Source of the DNA: Kluyvera sp046569695
GTDB taxonomy: Bacteria > Pseudomonadota > Gammaproteobacteria > Enterobacterales > Enterobacteriaceae
Assembly: GCF_046569695.1 (NCBI RefSeq)
Contig: NZ_JBKHUI010000004.1
Span: 1 to 64,000, forward strand
Direction: 5' to 3'
DNA: 64,000 nt
Shown: piece after piece, positions 17,711-26,770 of the stretch
Numbering within the stretch: position 1 is the first letter of the stretch
Layout of the letters: every line of letters begins with the position of its first letter
Translations under genes and position numbers: made by a program
The notes under the pieces: model-generated
The model's database searches: none
What the model was told of the DNA's origin: nothing
Seen by the model: the letters and a program-made list of their open reading frames with translations, nothing else

Positions 17711-19972
17711 CTACCCGTTATCGTGAGTCTCGCCAAACCACTGATGATACCAACGAGGTAAAAGTTGATCTCGTAGGCCTTCGATGCGCCAGCCATTCGC
17801 ACTGAATGTCACGGTTATCTGCCCCTGATGCGGGGTATCAAACCAGCCATATTGGCGCTGGAGATAGCGAGCCCTCACCTTTGCAGAAGGCAGTCGCCAC
17901 GCGTTATAGCGGGATGCGGAAGCCAAAGCGGCAGCGCCGCCCACCCGTTGTATCAGTGCCATACCCGAGGAAGTCGAGCTGCCATGATGTGGAACCTGAA
18001 TAATTGTAGACGCAAAAGGCTGCCAGAAACGGCTAATCATGGCCATTTCTGCCGATAATTCAATATCTCCCGTTAGCAGAATGCTGTTCTTCCCATCATC
18101 TATCCTGACCACACACGACCCGTTGTTACCTTTGGAGGGCTGCCCCGGCAGCGGCCATAGAGCCTGAAAGGTGAGTCCCTGCCAATGCCAGCGCTCGCCG
18201 CGAGCGCAGGGTTGATGGCCTACCCATCCCAACGGACTTTTGATCCACGTCTGCGGCCAGACTTTTTGTATTGATAGCAATCCACCGCGGTGATCCAGAT
18301 GATCGTGGCTGAGAATGATTCCCTGCGGCGTCAGTTGATGCCAGCGTAACCAGGGAATAATCAACTGCTCACCGCTATCGCCCTCCGGCCATGCCAGGCC
18401 AGTATCATAGAGTAGCGCTTTATCCCCCCGAGAAATAACCATCGCTAGCCCCTGCCCTACGTCCAGCATAGAGACCTGCCAGCGATCTGGCGGCGTTTTT
18501 CGCCAGACGGGAAAAGAGAGCAGCACGCACATTGAGAGTACTAACGCGGGATACCGAATCCAGCCGTGTAGCCGCCACAACGCCAATGCCACCCACGGTA
18601 GCAGAGAAACACCTAACCATGCGCTCCCGATATTCCACCACCCCGCAGGTAGCATACGCAGATAGCTAAACACCGCCGACATGACCTCATCAGCTGCATG
18701 CCAGGCCACCATTTCCACTGAGCTCGGCCCGCATAGATGCATCAACATGGCAAAGAGAATCAGCGGGACCGCCACAAACGTCACCACCGGCACCGCAATC
18801 AGGTTTGCAAAAAGCGACGTTATGCTGACGCCGTGAAAAAGCAGAATCTGCAGCGGTGCCAGCAGCAGCATAAGCCCCAGTTGCAGGTGAATAAGGCCCA
18901 CCAACGGGCGCAGCATGCGCGGATAGGCTTCAGTTGGCAGCGGTGCCCATTGGTACCAGAAGATGAGCGTGGCGACAGCAAATGCCGACAGCCATAAACT
19001 ATCGGAAAGCACCGCCAGCGGGTCGATAAACACCATTGCCGCCAGGCAGCAAAGCCACACCTCCCACCCCGTCCAGCGTCGACCACTCAGACGTAAGGCG
19101 CACCAGATCAGCGCCGCCACAACGGTGCGTAGCGCTGGCGGCTGCATTCCAGTCAGCCACGCATAGGCAAACCCGCTCGCCAGCGAGATGATTAACGGCA
19201 ATCGCCAGTTGATAAGCCAACCGGGCAGGAAAAACTGGATACCGCGAATAAACAGCCAACCAAGCGATGCTCCCAGCGCGATATGCAGCCCGGATATCGC
19301 CATAAGGTGTGATGTTCCGGTCTCCTGCATGAGCATTTTGATCTCCGGCGATACTGACAGCCGCTCGCCCATACCCAGCGCCAGCATCACCTCCCGCCAA
19401 CGAAAACCCTCCAGCGTCGTTTGCAGCGAAGCAAGATACCGAGCACGCAGGTTACAGCGGCTATCCAGTACCTGCGCCGTCACCATACGGCCAGTTAACG
19501 GGCGGTGTTGCGAAAAGGCGTAGCGTTGGCCGTCAAATCCACCGTCGTTAAGTTGCCCATGCACCGCCCGGGCGCGAATCGTCATACGCCAGCGCTGCCC
19601 CACGCAAGGCTGTTGCGGCAAATAATTGCCATACAGTGTAATAAGGGGGCTGGGATACAGGTGTTGCCCGCCAAGGTGCGTTATCTTCCCCTGATGCGTC
19701 GTTTGCCCATCGCTCTGCGTCAGGACAATCTCAACCTGCCGGTTTTTACCTGGGATCGTCTCAGCGGGCCATTGTACCTGCCATGCCGACAGTACACCCC
19801 AACAAAACATCAGACCGGTAATGCTTACAGCTCTCCCAGACGCCACACAAAGGCCCAGCGCTATCAACGCCGCAATGGCGATATAGATAACGTTAAGAGA
19901 GGGTAAATTTGGCAGGACGGTCAGCGGCAAAATACCGGCTAACGTGCAGCAGGCAAGCCCAGGTAAACGCAT
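17711..19972 (-). CDS. ycaI: ComEC/Rec2-family DNA-uptake channel protein (YcaI)
   Basis: Polytopic membrane protein of the ComEC/Rec2 family, which forms the inner-membrane channel for incoming single-stranded DNA in competent bacteria. An N-terminal hydrophobic/DUF4131 region is followed by the Competence domain with many membrane helices (about 200-480). A C-terminal metallo-beta-lactamase domain has SHDHLDHRGG near residue 555 and a later HHGSS motif. The ATG at 19970-19972 follows a strong AAGGAGGT and gives 753 aa (E. coli 754). A 19-codon upstream extension is possible but unlikely. Natural competence is not inferred; the family's role in enterics is unclear. Confidence 0.9.
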   Translation of the reverse strand: MRLPGLACCTLAGILPLTVLPNLPSLNVIYIAIAALIALGLCVASGRAVSITGLMFCWGVLSAWQVQWPAETIPGKNRQVEIVLTQSDGQTTHQGKITHLGGQHLYPSPLITLYGNYLPQQPCVGQRWRMTIRARAVHGQLNDGGFDGQRYAFSQHRPLTGRMVTAQVLDSRCNLRARYLASLQTTLEGFRWREVMLALGMGERLSVSPEIKMLMQETGTSHLMAISGLHIALGASLGWLFIRGIQFFLPGWLINWRLPLIISLASGFAYAWLTGMQPPALRTVVAALIWCALRLSGRRWTGWEVWLCCLAAMVFIDPLAVLSDSLWLSAFAVATLIFWYQWAPLPTEAYPRMLRPLVGLIHLQLGLMLLLAPLQILLFHGVSITSLFANLIAVPVVTFVAVPLILFAMLMHLCGPSSVEMVAWHAADEVMSAVFSYLRMLPAGWWNIGSAWLGVSLLPWVALALWRLHGWIRYPALVLSMCVLLSFPVWRKTPPDRWQVSMLDVGQGLAMVISRGDKALLYDTGLAWPEGDSGEQLIIPWLRWHQLTPQGIILSHDHLDHRGGLLSIQKVWPQTWIKSPLGWVGHQPCARGERWHWQGLTFQALWPLPGQPSKGNNGSCVVRIDDGKNSILLTGDIELSAEMAMISRFWQPFASTIIQVPHHGSSTSSGMALIQRVGGAAALASASRYNAWRLPSAKVRARYLQRQYGWFDTPHQGQITVTFSANGWRIEGLRDQLLPRWYHQWFGETHDNG

Positions 19973-20136
19973 CAACACCTCCTTGTTTACTGGAGTGTCG
20001 CGCGTACAGGCCTCCCTGTCGCATGGCAATTATCCCGACTGCGAGGCGTGTTCAGAGGAATGTTCAGGACATGCAGAAGTGACAATAAATATGCGGGAGA
20101 GATTCCAGATATCCATTCGAAGCCAAACTGGAGACA

Positions 20137-20163
20137 TGAAAAAAGCACCCGCAGGTGCTTTTC
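20137..20163 (-). terminator. Terminator of ihfB
   Basis: The stem AAAAGCACC/GGTGCTTTT with a short loop and a T-run on the minus strand lies about 40 bp beyond the ihfB stop. Confidence 0.8.
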
Positions 20164-20199
20164 TCTCAACCAAGTTTATCGTCAGACGGCGAAAGAAAC

Positions 20200-20484
20200 T
20201 CAATCGTAAATATTGGCGCGATCGCGCAGTTCTTTACCCGGCTTAAAGTGCGGCACGTACTTGCCTTCCAGTTCCACTTTGTCGCCAGTCTTCGGGTTAC
20301 GCCCGGTACGTGGTGCTCTGTAGTGCAGAGAGAAGCTGCCGAAACCGCGGATTTCAATACGCTCACCCTGTGCAAGGGTAGAAGCCATATGCTCCAGCAT
20401 CTCTTTCACCGCATCTTCCACTGCCTTAGCAGGGATATGGGATTGCTGGCTGGCAAGTCTTTCAATCAATTCTGACTTGGTCAT
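20200..20484 (-). CDS. ihfB: Integration host factor subunit beta
   Basis: Beta subunit of the heterodimeric DNA-bending protein IHF, used in replication, recombination and sigma54 promoters. The 94 aa begin MTKSELIERLA. The HU/IHF DNA-binding arm is visible around residues 55-75 (LHYRAPRTGRNPKTG), including the proline at the arm tip. A strong ribosome site (CGGAGG) precedes the start. It lies downstream of rpsA on the same strand, as in E. coli. Confidence 0.98.
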   Translation of the reverse strand: MTKSELIERLASQQSHIPAKAVEDAVKEMLEHMASTLAQGERIEIRGFGSFSLHYRAPRTGRNPKTGDKVELEGKYVPHFKPGKELRDRANIYD

Positions 20485-20533
20485 GATTCCTCCGGTTTCC
20501 TTTCAAGGAAAATTAGCTAACAGCCTATTAAAC

Positions 20534-20556
20534 AAGGGCGGCCGTAGCCGCCCTTT
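20534..20556 (-). terminator. Hairpin between rpsA and ihfB
   Basis: A strong GC-rich stem (AAGGGCGGC/GCCGCCCTT) with a 4-base loop lies between the rpsA stop and the ihfB ribosome site. The T-tract on the minus strand is short and broken, so partial termination with read-through into ihfB is plausible. Confidence 0.55.
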
Positions 20557-20636
20557 GTGCTAGATTACAGGCCGAAACCTGTAATCTGTCAAGTAAACTC
20601 ATCACATTTCAGGTTGTTAAACCCGAATGCGTAAGA

Positions 20637-22310
20637 TTACTCGCCTTTAGCTGCTTTGAATGCTTCAGCCATTGCGTTGGAGAAATTGCCTTCTTCCTGT
20701 TTGTTGTTAACAGTAGCGATTGCATCTTTCTCGTCAGCTTCGTCTTTAGCACGTACGGACAGGCTAATTGCGCGGTTTTTACGATCAACACCGGTGAATT
20801 TAGCTTCAACGTCGTCGCCAACGCTCAGAACCAGAGTTGCATCTTCAACGCGGTCACGGGATGCTTCAGAAGCACGCAGGTAACCTTCAACGCCGTCGGC
20901 CAGTTCTACGGTTGCGCCTTTAGCGTCAACTGCAGTGACTTTACCGTTAACGATAGCGCCTTTCTTGTTCAGAGCAACCCAGTTGTTGAACGGATCTTCT
21001 GCGAGCTGTTTAACGCCCAGGGAGATACGTTCACGTTCTGCGTCAACCTGCAGAACAACTGCAGCGATTTCGTCGCCTTTTTTGTATTCACGAACTGCTT
21101 CTTCGCCTGCAACGTTCCAGGAGATGTCAGACAGGTGAACCAGGCCGTCGATGCCGCCGTCCAGGCCGATGAAGATACCGAAGTCAGTGATAGACTTGAT
21201 TTTACCTTCAACACGGTCGCCCTTGTTGTGGGTTTCCGCGAACTGCTGCCATGGGTTGTTTTTGCACTGCTTCAGACCCAGGGAGATACGACGACGTTCT
21301 TCGTCGATATCCAGAACCATAACTTCCACTACGTCACCAACGTTAACAACTTTGGATGGGTGGATGTTTTTGTTGGTCCAATCCATTTCGGAAACGTGAA
21401 CCAGGCCTTCAACGCCTTCTTCGATTTCAACGAAGCAGCCGTAGTCGGTCAGGTTGGTCACGCGACCAGTCAGTTTGGTACCTTCTGGATAACGCTTAGC
21501 GATAGCTACCCATGGATCTTCGCCCAGCTGTTTCAGGCCCAGAGAAACACGAGTACGCTCGCGGTCGAACTTCAGCACTTTAACAGTGATTTCGTCGCCA
21601 ACGTTTACGATTTCGCTTGGGTGCTTAACGCGTTTCCAAGCCATATCGGTGATGTGCAGCAGGCCGTCAACGCCGCCCAGATCAACGAATGCACCGTAGT
21701 CAGTGAGGTTCTTAACGATACCTTTAACTTCCATGCCTTCCTGCAGGTTTTCCAGCAGCTGATCGCGCTCTGCGCTGTTTTCGGATTCGATAACGGCACG
21801 ACGAGAAACAACAACGTTGTTACGCTTCTGGTCCAGCTTGATTACTTTGAACTCAAGCTCTTTGCCTTCCAGGTGCAGAGTATCACGCACTGGACGAACG
21901 TCTACCAGGGAACCTGGCAGGAACGCACGAATACCGTTCAGCTCAACAGTGAAGCCACCTTTAACTTTGCCGTTGATAACACCAACTACAGTTTCAGCTT
22001 CTTCGTAAGCTTTTTCCAGCGTGATCCAAGCTTCGTGACGTTTAGCTTTCTCACGGGACAGCAGGGTTTCACCGAAGCCGTCTTCTACTGCATCCAGAGC
22101 AACGTCAACTTCGTCACCAACCTGGATTTCCAGCTCGCCCTGGGCGTTTTTGAACTGCTCTGCCGGAATGGCGGACTCAGATTTCAGACCGGCGTCAACC
22201 AGTACGATATCTTTGTCGATAGCAACAACAACACCACGAACGATGGAACCCGGGCGGGTTTCGATTTCTTTTAAGGATTCTTCAAACAGTTGAGCAAAAG
22301 ATTCAGTCAT
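20637..22310 (-). CDS. rpsA: 30S ribosomal protein S1
   Basis: Essential ribosomal protein that captures mRNA upstream of the start codon. The 557-aa protein consists of six S1/OB-fold repeats of about 85 residues. Repeats 1-2 anchor S1 on the ribosome; repeats 3-6 (each with a VxxLTDYGxFV or equivalent strand) bind RNA. Length equals E. coli. Codon use is strongly biased, as expected for a highly expressed gene. S1 is known to repress its own translation through its leader, which here is the 112 bp between cmk and rpsA. Confidence 0.99.
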   Translation of the reverse strand: MTESFAQLFEESLKEIETRPGSIVRGVVVAIDKDIVLVDAGLKSESAIPAEQFKNAQGELEIQVGDEVDVALDAVEDGFGETLLSREKAKRHEAWITLEKAYEEAETVVGVINGKVKGGFTVELNGIRAFLPGSLVDVRPVRDTLHLEGKELEFKVIKLDQKRNNVVVSRRAVIESENSAERDQLLENLQEGMEVKGIVKNLTDYGAFVDLGGVDGLLHITDMAWKRVKHPSEIVNVGDEITVKVLKFDRERTRVSLGLKQLGEDPWVAIAKRYPEGTKLTGRVTNLTDYGCFVEIEEGVEGLVHVSEMDWTNKNIHPSKVVNVGDVVEVMVLDIDEERRRISLGLKQCKNNPWQQFAETHNKGDRVEGKIKSITDFGIFIGLDGGIDGLVHLSDISWNVAGEEAVREYKKGDEIAAVVLQVDAERERISLGVKQLAEDPFNNWVALNKKGAIVNGKVTAVDAKGATVELADGVEGYLRASEASRDRVEDATLVLSVGDDVEAKFTGVDRKNRAISLSVRAKDEADEKDAIATVNNKQEEGNFSNAMAEAFKAAKGE

Positions 22311-22422
22311 GTTTAATCTTCAGGTTAATATTAACGTCCACCTGACACCATGTCGGATGGGGTTGTTTCACATACCCGCTGTCAATCCATTGCAGCGGGG
22401 GTACTGCAAATTCGGTCGCGTT

Positions 22423-23106
22423 TTACGCGATTGCCAGTTTCTGGCGCGCATAGTCTAACGCTTTTTCAATTACTTGCTCAATGCTTAAGGTGGTGGAATC
22501 CAACACTAAAGCATCGGCGGCAGGAACCAGTGGCGCAACAGCACGATTACGATCGCGGTCATCACGCTCCTTTATCTCTGCCAAAAGGCGCTCAAAGTTA
22601 ACACTAAAGCCCTTTTCCTGCAACTGTAGCATGCGGCGGTGTGCGCGTTCTTCCGATGAGGCATCAAGGAAAATTTTCACCGGCGCATCCGGGAACACCA
22701 CGGTCCCCATATCGCGGCCATCTGCAATCAGGCCAGGCGCTTCACGGAAACCGCGCTGACGGCGCAACAGCGCCTCGCGCACGCGTGGAAACGCGGCCAC
22801 TTGCGAAGCCGCATTGGCCACTTCCTGAGTGCGAATTTCGCCGCTAACGTCTTCACCTTCCAGAATGACTTCCAGCGTGCCGTCCGTAGAGACGAAGCGT
22901 ACGTCCAGATGCACGGCCAGTGGTACTAACGCGTCTTCAGAAGCAACGTCCACATGATGGTGCAGCGCGGCCAAAGCCAGCACGCGATAGATTGCGCCTG
23001 AGTCCAGCAAATGCCATTGCAATGCTTCTGCCATTGCTTTGCACAGCGTGCCTTTACCCGCGCCACTTGGGCCGTCAATGGTAATTACCGGGGCAATTGC
23101 CGTCAT
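22423..23106 (-). CDS. cmk: Cytidylate kinase
   Basis: Phosphorylates CMP and dCMP with ATP, recycling CMP released in RNA turnover and in LPS and phospholipid synthesis. The ATG at 23104-23106 follows AAGGAG and gives 227 aa, the E. coli length. Its P-loop GPSGAGKGT is near residues 12-20, with the NMP-binding and LID segments typical of type 1 CMP kinases. An 8-codon upstream in-frame start was rejected because the ribosome site would then lie inside the coding sequence. It is followed by rpsA. Confidence 0.97.
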   Translation of the reverse strand: MTAIAPVITIDGPSGAGKGTLCKAMAEALQWHLLDSGAIYRVLALAALHHHVDVASEDALVPLAVHLDVRFVSTDGTLEVILEGEDVSGEIRTQEVANAASQVAAFPRVREALLRRQRGFREAPGLIADGRDMGTVVFPDAPVKIFLDASSEERAHRRMLQLQEKGFSVNFERLLAEIKERDDRDRNRAVAPLVPAADALVLDSTTLSIEQVIEKALDYARQKLAIA

Positions 23107-23347
23107 CTCTTTCTCCTTAACAAAAGGCATATATAACGTAAACGCCGCGCATTATACGCATCTCTGGGCCGGACGGTTACCTTTGTCTGCGAATTCCAGA
23201 ATTAGCCCCATGAAGTACAGGAGAATAGATAAGTATAGAGGGCTGACGCCGGAGGAGGTTTAAAACTGACACGGATTTACTTTTCGCCCATAGGAATGAA
23301 CGAAAACGCCGGCATTCCACCGGCGTTTATACAGACAAAACTGACTA
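23107..23347. other. Intergenic region between aroA and cmk lacking ycaL
   Basis: In E. coli the peptidase gene ycaL occupies this position. Here only 241 bp separate the genes. They hold the aroA terminator and a possible cmk minus-strand -10 (TATAAT at 23151-23156). I find no translated fragment resembling a LoiP/YcaL-type metalloprotease. Confidence 0.7.
23300..23328 (-). terminator. Terminator of serC-aroA
   Basis: An 8-bp perfect stem (AACGCCGG/CCGGCGTT) with a 7-base loop and a TTTT tract on the minus strand lies 20 bp beyond the aroA stop. Confidence 0.85.
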
Positions 23348-24631
23348 TCACGCTAACGTACTGATGCGCGCCAACTGTTCGAAATAGTCCGGGAAGGTTT
23401 TCGCCGTACATTTCGGGTCAAGAATGGTGACCGGCGTATCCGACAGCGCCACCAGCGAGAAGCACATCGCCATACGGTGATCGTTGTAGGTGCCAATCTC
23501 GGCAAAATTCAGCGCTGCTGGTGGCGTAACGCGAATGTAGTCTTCGCCCTCTTCCACTTCCGCTCCCACTTTACGCAGTTCGGTCGCCATCGCGAACAGG
23601 CGGTCAGTCTCTTTCACGCGCCAGTTGTAGATATTGCGCAGCGTGGTTGTCCCTTTCGCAAACAGCGCTGCCGTCGCGATAGTCATCGCCGCATCAGGAA
23701 TGTGGTTCATATCCATATCGATAGCGTTCAACTCGCCACGGGTACAAGCGATGAAATCGTCGCCCCAGGTGATGGTTGCGCCCATTTTTTCCAGCACATC
23801 AGCAAAGCGAATGTCGCCCTGCACACTATAGCGGCCAATCCCCGTCACCTTCACGGTACCGCCTTTAATGGCGCCCGCGGCGAGGAAGTAGGACGCAGAC
23901 GAGGCATCGCCTTCGACCAGATACTGGCCCGGAGAAACGTACTGCTGGCCGCCACGCACGATAAAGCGCTGGTAGTTCTGGTTTTCTACTTCAACACCAA
24001 ACGTTTTCATCAGATGCAGCGTGATGTCGATATACGGTTTGGAGACAAGGTCACCTTTAATGGTGATAGTCGTATCCTGCGGTGCCAGCGGCGCCGTCAT
24101 CAGCAGCGCGGTCAGGAACTGGCTGGAGACGCTGCCGTCTACCTCAACGCTGCCACCGTTAAAACCGCCTTTCAGGCGCAGCGGCGGATAGTTTTCCTGC
24201 TCCAGATACTCAATCTGCGCGCCGCCCTGACGCAGAGCGTCAACCAGGTGACCAATCGGGCGCTCTTTCATACGCGGTTCGCCGGTCAGGACGATATTGT
24301 TTGTGCCAAGACACAGCGCTGCCGCCAACGGACGCATTGCGGTACCGGCGTTGCCCAGGAACAGTTCCAGATCGCCAGAGGCCTGCAGCGGGCCGGCGTT
24401 GCCGGTCACTTCACAGCGGGTGCGGTCATCAGACAGGGTGTATTGAATTCCCAGCGCCTTCAACGCGTTCAGCATGTGGCGGACATCATCGCTGTCCAGC
24501 AGGTTAGTCAGAACGGTCGTGCCGCGCGCTAAAGCCGCCAGCAGCAAAGCGCGGTTAGACACGCTTTTAGAACCAGGCAGGTTAATCGTGCCATCGACGC
24601 GCGCGATAGGTTGTAACGTCAGGGATTCCAT
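23348..24631 (-). CDS. aroA: 3-phosphoshikimate 1-carboxyvinyltransferase (EPSP synthase)
   Basis: Sixth step of the shikimate pathway: transfers enolpyruvyl from PEP to shikimate-3-phosphate. From the ATG at 24629-24631 it is 427 aa, equal to E. coli. The LPGSKSVSNRA motif is near residues 21-31 (PEP/S3P binding) and LFLGNAGTAMRPL near 93-105, the class I (glyphosate-sensitive type) signature. An upstream ATG three codons earlier is in frame but not conserved. It forms an operon with serC, 70 bp upstream; serine and aromatic synthesis both feed enterobactin. Confidence 0.98.
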   Translation of the reverse strand: MESLTLQPIARVDGTINLPGSKSVSNRALLLAALARGTTVLTNLLDSDDVRHMLNALKALGIQYTLSDDRTRCEVTGNAGPLQASGDLELFLGNAGTAMRPLAAALCLGTNNIVLTGEPRMKERPIGHLVDALRQGGAQIEYLEQENYPPLRLKGGFNGGSVEVDGSVSSQFLTALLMTAPLAPQDTTITIKGDLVSKPYIDITLHLMKTFGVEVENQNYQRFIVRGGQQYVSPGQYLVEGDASSASYFLAAGAIKGGTVKVTGIGRYSVQGDIRFADVLEKMGATITWGDDFIACTRGELNAIDMDMNHIPDAAMTIATAALFAKGTTTLRNIYNWRVKETDRLFAMATELRKVGAEVEEGEDYIRVTPPAALNFAEIGTYNDHRMAMCFSLVALSDTPVTILDPKCTAKTFPDYFEQLARISTLA

Positions 24632-24657
24632 GAAACTCAACTCTCAAAAAACAGAAG

Positions 24658-24684
24658 TAAAAACCCCACGGGCAGGCCGTGGGG
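24658..24684 (-). terminator. Intercistronic terminator/attenuator between serC and aroA
   Basis: An 8-bp stem (CCCCACGG/CCGTGGGG), 5-base loop and a minus-strand TTTTT run lie between serC and aroA. The structure looks like a true intrinsic terminator inside an operon and would lower aroA expression relative to serC. Confidence 0.7.
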
Positions 24685-24701
24685 ATGAATAAAAAATCAG
24701 A

Positions 24702-25790
24702 TTAACCGTGACGACGTTCGAAATCCTGCATGAATTCCGTCAGCGTCTGTACGCCTGCCAGCGGCATGGCGTTATAGATAGAAGCACGCATCCCGCCCAC
24801 CACGCGGTGGCCTTTCAGCGCATGCAGACCCGCCGCAAAGGACTCTTCGAGGAACAATTTGTCCAGCGCGCTGTCCGCCAGCTGGAACGGCACGTTCATA
24901 CGTGAACGGTTGGTGCTTGCCACGTCGTTACGATAGAAATCGCTGCCATCAATGGTGTTATACAGAAGATCGGCCTTCTGCTGATTAATGCGGTCCATTG
25001 CAGCAACGCCGCCCTGCTCTTTCAGCCATTTGAAGACCAGCCCCGCCAGATACCAGGCGAAAGTCGGCGGCGTGTTGAACATGGAGTCGTTATCGTTCAG
25101 CACGGTGTAGTCGAGAATAGATGGGCAAGCAACATGCGCTTTACCCAGCAGGTCTTCACGCACGATAACCAGCGTTAAGCCCGCCGGGCCGATGTTTTTC
25201 TGCGCGCCAGCGTAAATAACGCCATAACGGCTTACGTCGATTGGGCGAGAAAGAATAGTTGAGGAGAAATCGGCGGCAACAATCACGTCTTTACCAAAGT
25301 CTGGCGTCTCTTCGATGGCAATGCCGTCGATAGTTTCGTTCGGGCAGTAGTGCAGATAAGCCGCGTTGTCAGAGAGCTGCCAGTCGCGCATCGGTTTCAC
25401 CGCGCGCTTGCCGTCAACGGTCACTTTGGCGTCAATGACGTTCGGGGTGCAATATTTTTTCGCTTCTTTAACCGCGCTTGCCGCCCAGTAGCCTGCGTCA
25501 ACGTAGTCCGCCGTGGTTTTGTCGCCAAGAATATTCAACGGTACGCCCGCGAACTGGCCGCGACCGCCGCCGTGACAGAACAGCACTTTATAGTTGGAAG
25601 GGATGTTAAGCAGGTCGCGGAAATCCTTTTCTGCTTCTTCCGCCACACGGATAAACTCTTTACCGCGGTGGCTAACTTCCATTACCGACGTACCTAAGCC
25701 GTTCCAGTCGCACAGTTCTTTCTGCGCCAGTTTAAGAACATCTGCCGGTAACATTGCCGGACCTGAACTAAAATTAAAGACCTGAGCCAT
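24702..25790 (-). CDS. serC: Phosphoserine/phosphohydroxythreonine aminotransferase
   Basis: PLP-dependent transaminase acting in serine synthesis and in pyridoxal phosphate synthesis. The 362-aa length equals E. coli. The PLP lysine is in YAGAQKNIGPAG near residue 198. FNFSSGPAMLP at the N-terminus and HGGGRGQF near 75 are family motifs. It is the promoter-proximal gene of serC-aroA and is separated from ycaP by about 160 bp. Confidence 0.98.
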   Translation of the reverse strand: MAQVFNFSSGPAMLPADVLKLAQKELCDWNGLGTSVMEVSHRGKEFIRVAEEAEKDFRDLLNIPSNYKVLFCHGGGRGQFAGVPLNILGDKTTADYVDAGYWAASAVKEAKKYCTPNVIDAKVTVDGKRAVKPMRDWQLSDNAAYLHYCPNETIDGIAIEETPDFGKDVIVAADFSSTILSRPIDVSRYGVIYAGAQKNIGPAGLTLVIVREDLLGKAHVACPSILDYTVLNDNDSMFNTPPTFAWYLAGLVFKWLKEQGGVAAMDRINQQKADLLYNTIDGSDFYRNDVASTNRSRMNVPFQLADSALDKLFLEESFAAGLHALKGHRVVGGMRASIYNAMPLAGVQTLTEFMQDFERRHG

Positions 25791-25952
25791 TTTCCCTCAC
25801 CACGCTAAAAGCCATAAGTAATAACTGTGGATATTGGTTTTATCATTCAGTGACACGCGCCGCAATGTCTAAAACTTTTGCCCCGCAAAATGCGGCACCC
25901 ATCACACAATACATTCTGCCATCCTGACGCAGCTAAACCGACAAAATTCCTG

Positions 25953-26645
25953 TCAGGCAATGCGTTTAGCCCGACTAACCTTCATCCATATCGGATTCAT
26001 GCAGCGCGGACATAATTGATGATCGCCCGCCTGCATACTGACGATATAGCTACATTTTACACAGGCGTATTGACCGGGCCCTGGCACGACGTTAAATCGC
26101 TGAGTCAAACTGTCCGGTAAAATACACAATCCCGGTTTAACATCTTCATCGTCGTAATAGAACACGCTTATCTGCCCGTTAGTTTCCATAATGGCTAAGC
26201 GAATCTGACCCAACTGCTCGATACTGCTAAGCCGCAGCTCCATAAAAAAATCGAGCTCGGTCATATTCGCTTTACGCACGTTTTCCCAGGCTAACTGCCC
26301 TTCTTCTACGATGACAATAGCTTTACCCTCCAGCAGATCCTGGATTTTTCCACTTTTTGCCATCAGCCACATCACCAGACGGTAAAGTAAGGCAAGGGAC
26401 ACAAAAACCGCAAAGACAGGCAGCATCGGCACATCGTCATAAAATGCCACGTCTCCCGCCGCCGAGCCGAGCGTCAGAATTATCAGAACTTCAAACAGCG
26501 ACATCTGGCGAACGCCGCGTCGTCCGGTCATTTTGAGGAATAAAAAGACTAATACGAAAGTGAATAAGCTTCTGATTACCACTTCAGCCAAAAATTCAGG
26601 TGGAACTTTATCAAACGCCATCCTTTGGAGATCAAACACTTTCAT
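25953..26645 (-). CDS. ycaP: YcaP, DUF421 inner-membrane protein
   Basis: A 230-aa integral membrane protein with about three N-terminal transmembrane helices (roughly 20-38, 46-64, 70-92) and a cytosolic DUF421 domain. The C-terminal tail carries two CxxC pairs, CVKC and CPRC, forming a probable zinc ribbon near residues 195-215. Length equals E. coli YcaP. Function unknown. It diverges from ycaO. Confidence 0.9.
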   Translation of the reverse strand: MKVFDLQRMAFDKVPPEFLAEVVIRSLFTFVLVFLFLKMTGRRGVRQMSLFEVLIILTLGSAAGDVAFYDDVPMLPVFAVFVSLALLYRLVMWLMAKSGKIQDLLEGKAIVIVEEGQLAWENVRKANMTELDFFMELRLSSIEQLGQIRLAIMETNGQISVFYYDDEDVKPGLCILPDSLTQRFNVVPGPGQYACVKCSYIVSMQAGDHQLCPRCMNPIWMKVSRAKRIA

Positions 26646-26770
26646 TTTTATGCCTTAATAAAAGGTTATTTTCTATAAGCATAGCGCCACCTTTTATTTT
26701 CGCCGGAGATAGCACCTGTCACGCAAAACCCGTATCATTGCGCGCTTTCCGTACGACAAAAGAGATTGCT

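Noticed and set aside
21135..22274. A 379-codon open frame antisense to rpsA
   Set aside because: Same codon-bias artefact; rpsA is complete and conserved.
23477..24532. A 351-codon open frame antisense to aroA
   Set aside because: Shadow frame; aroA is full length and intact.
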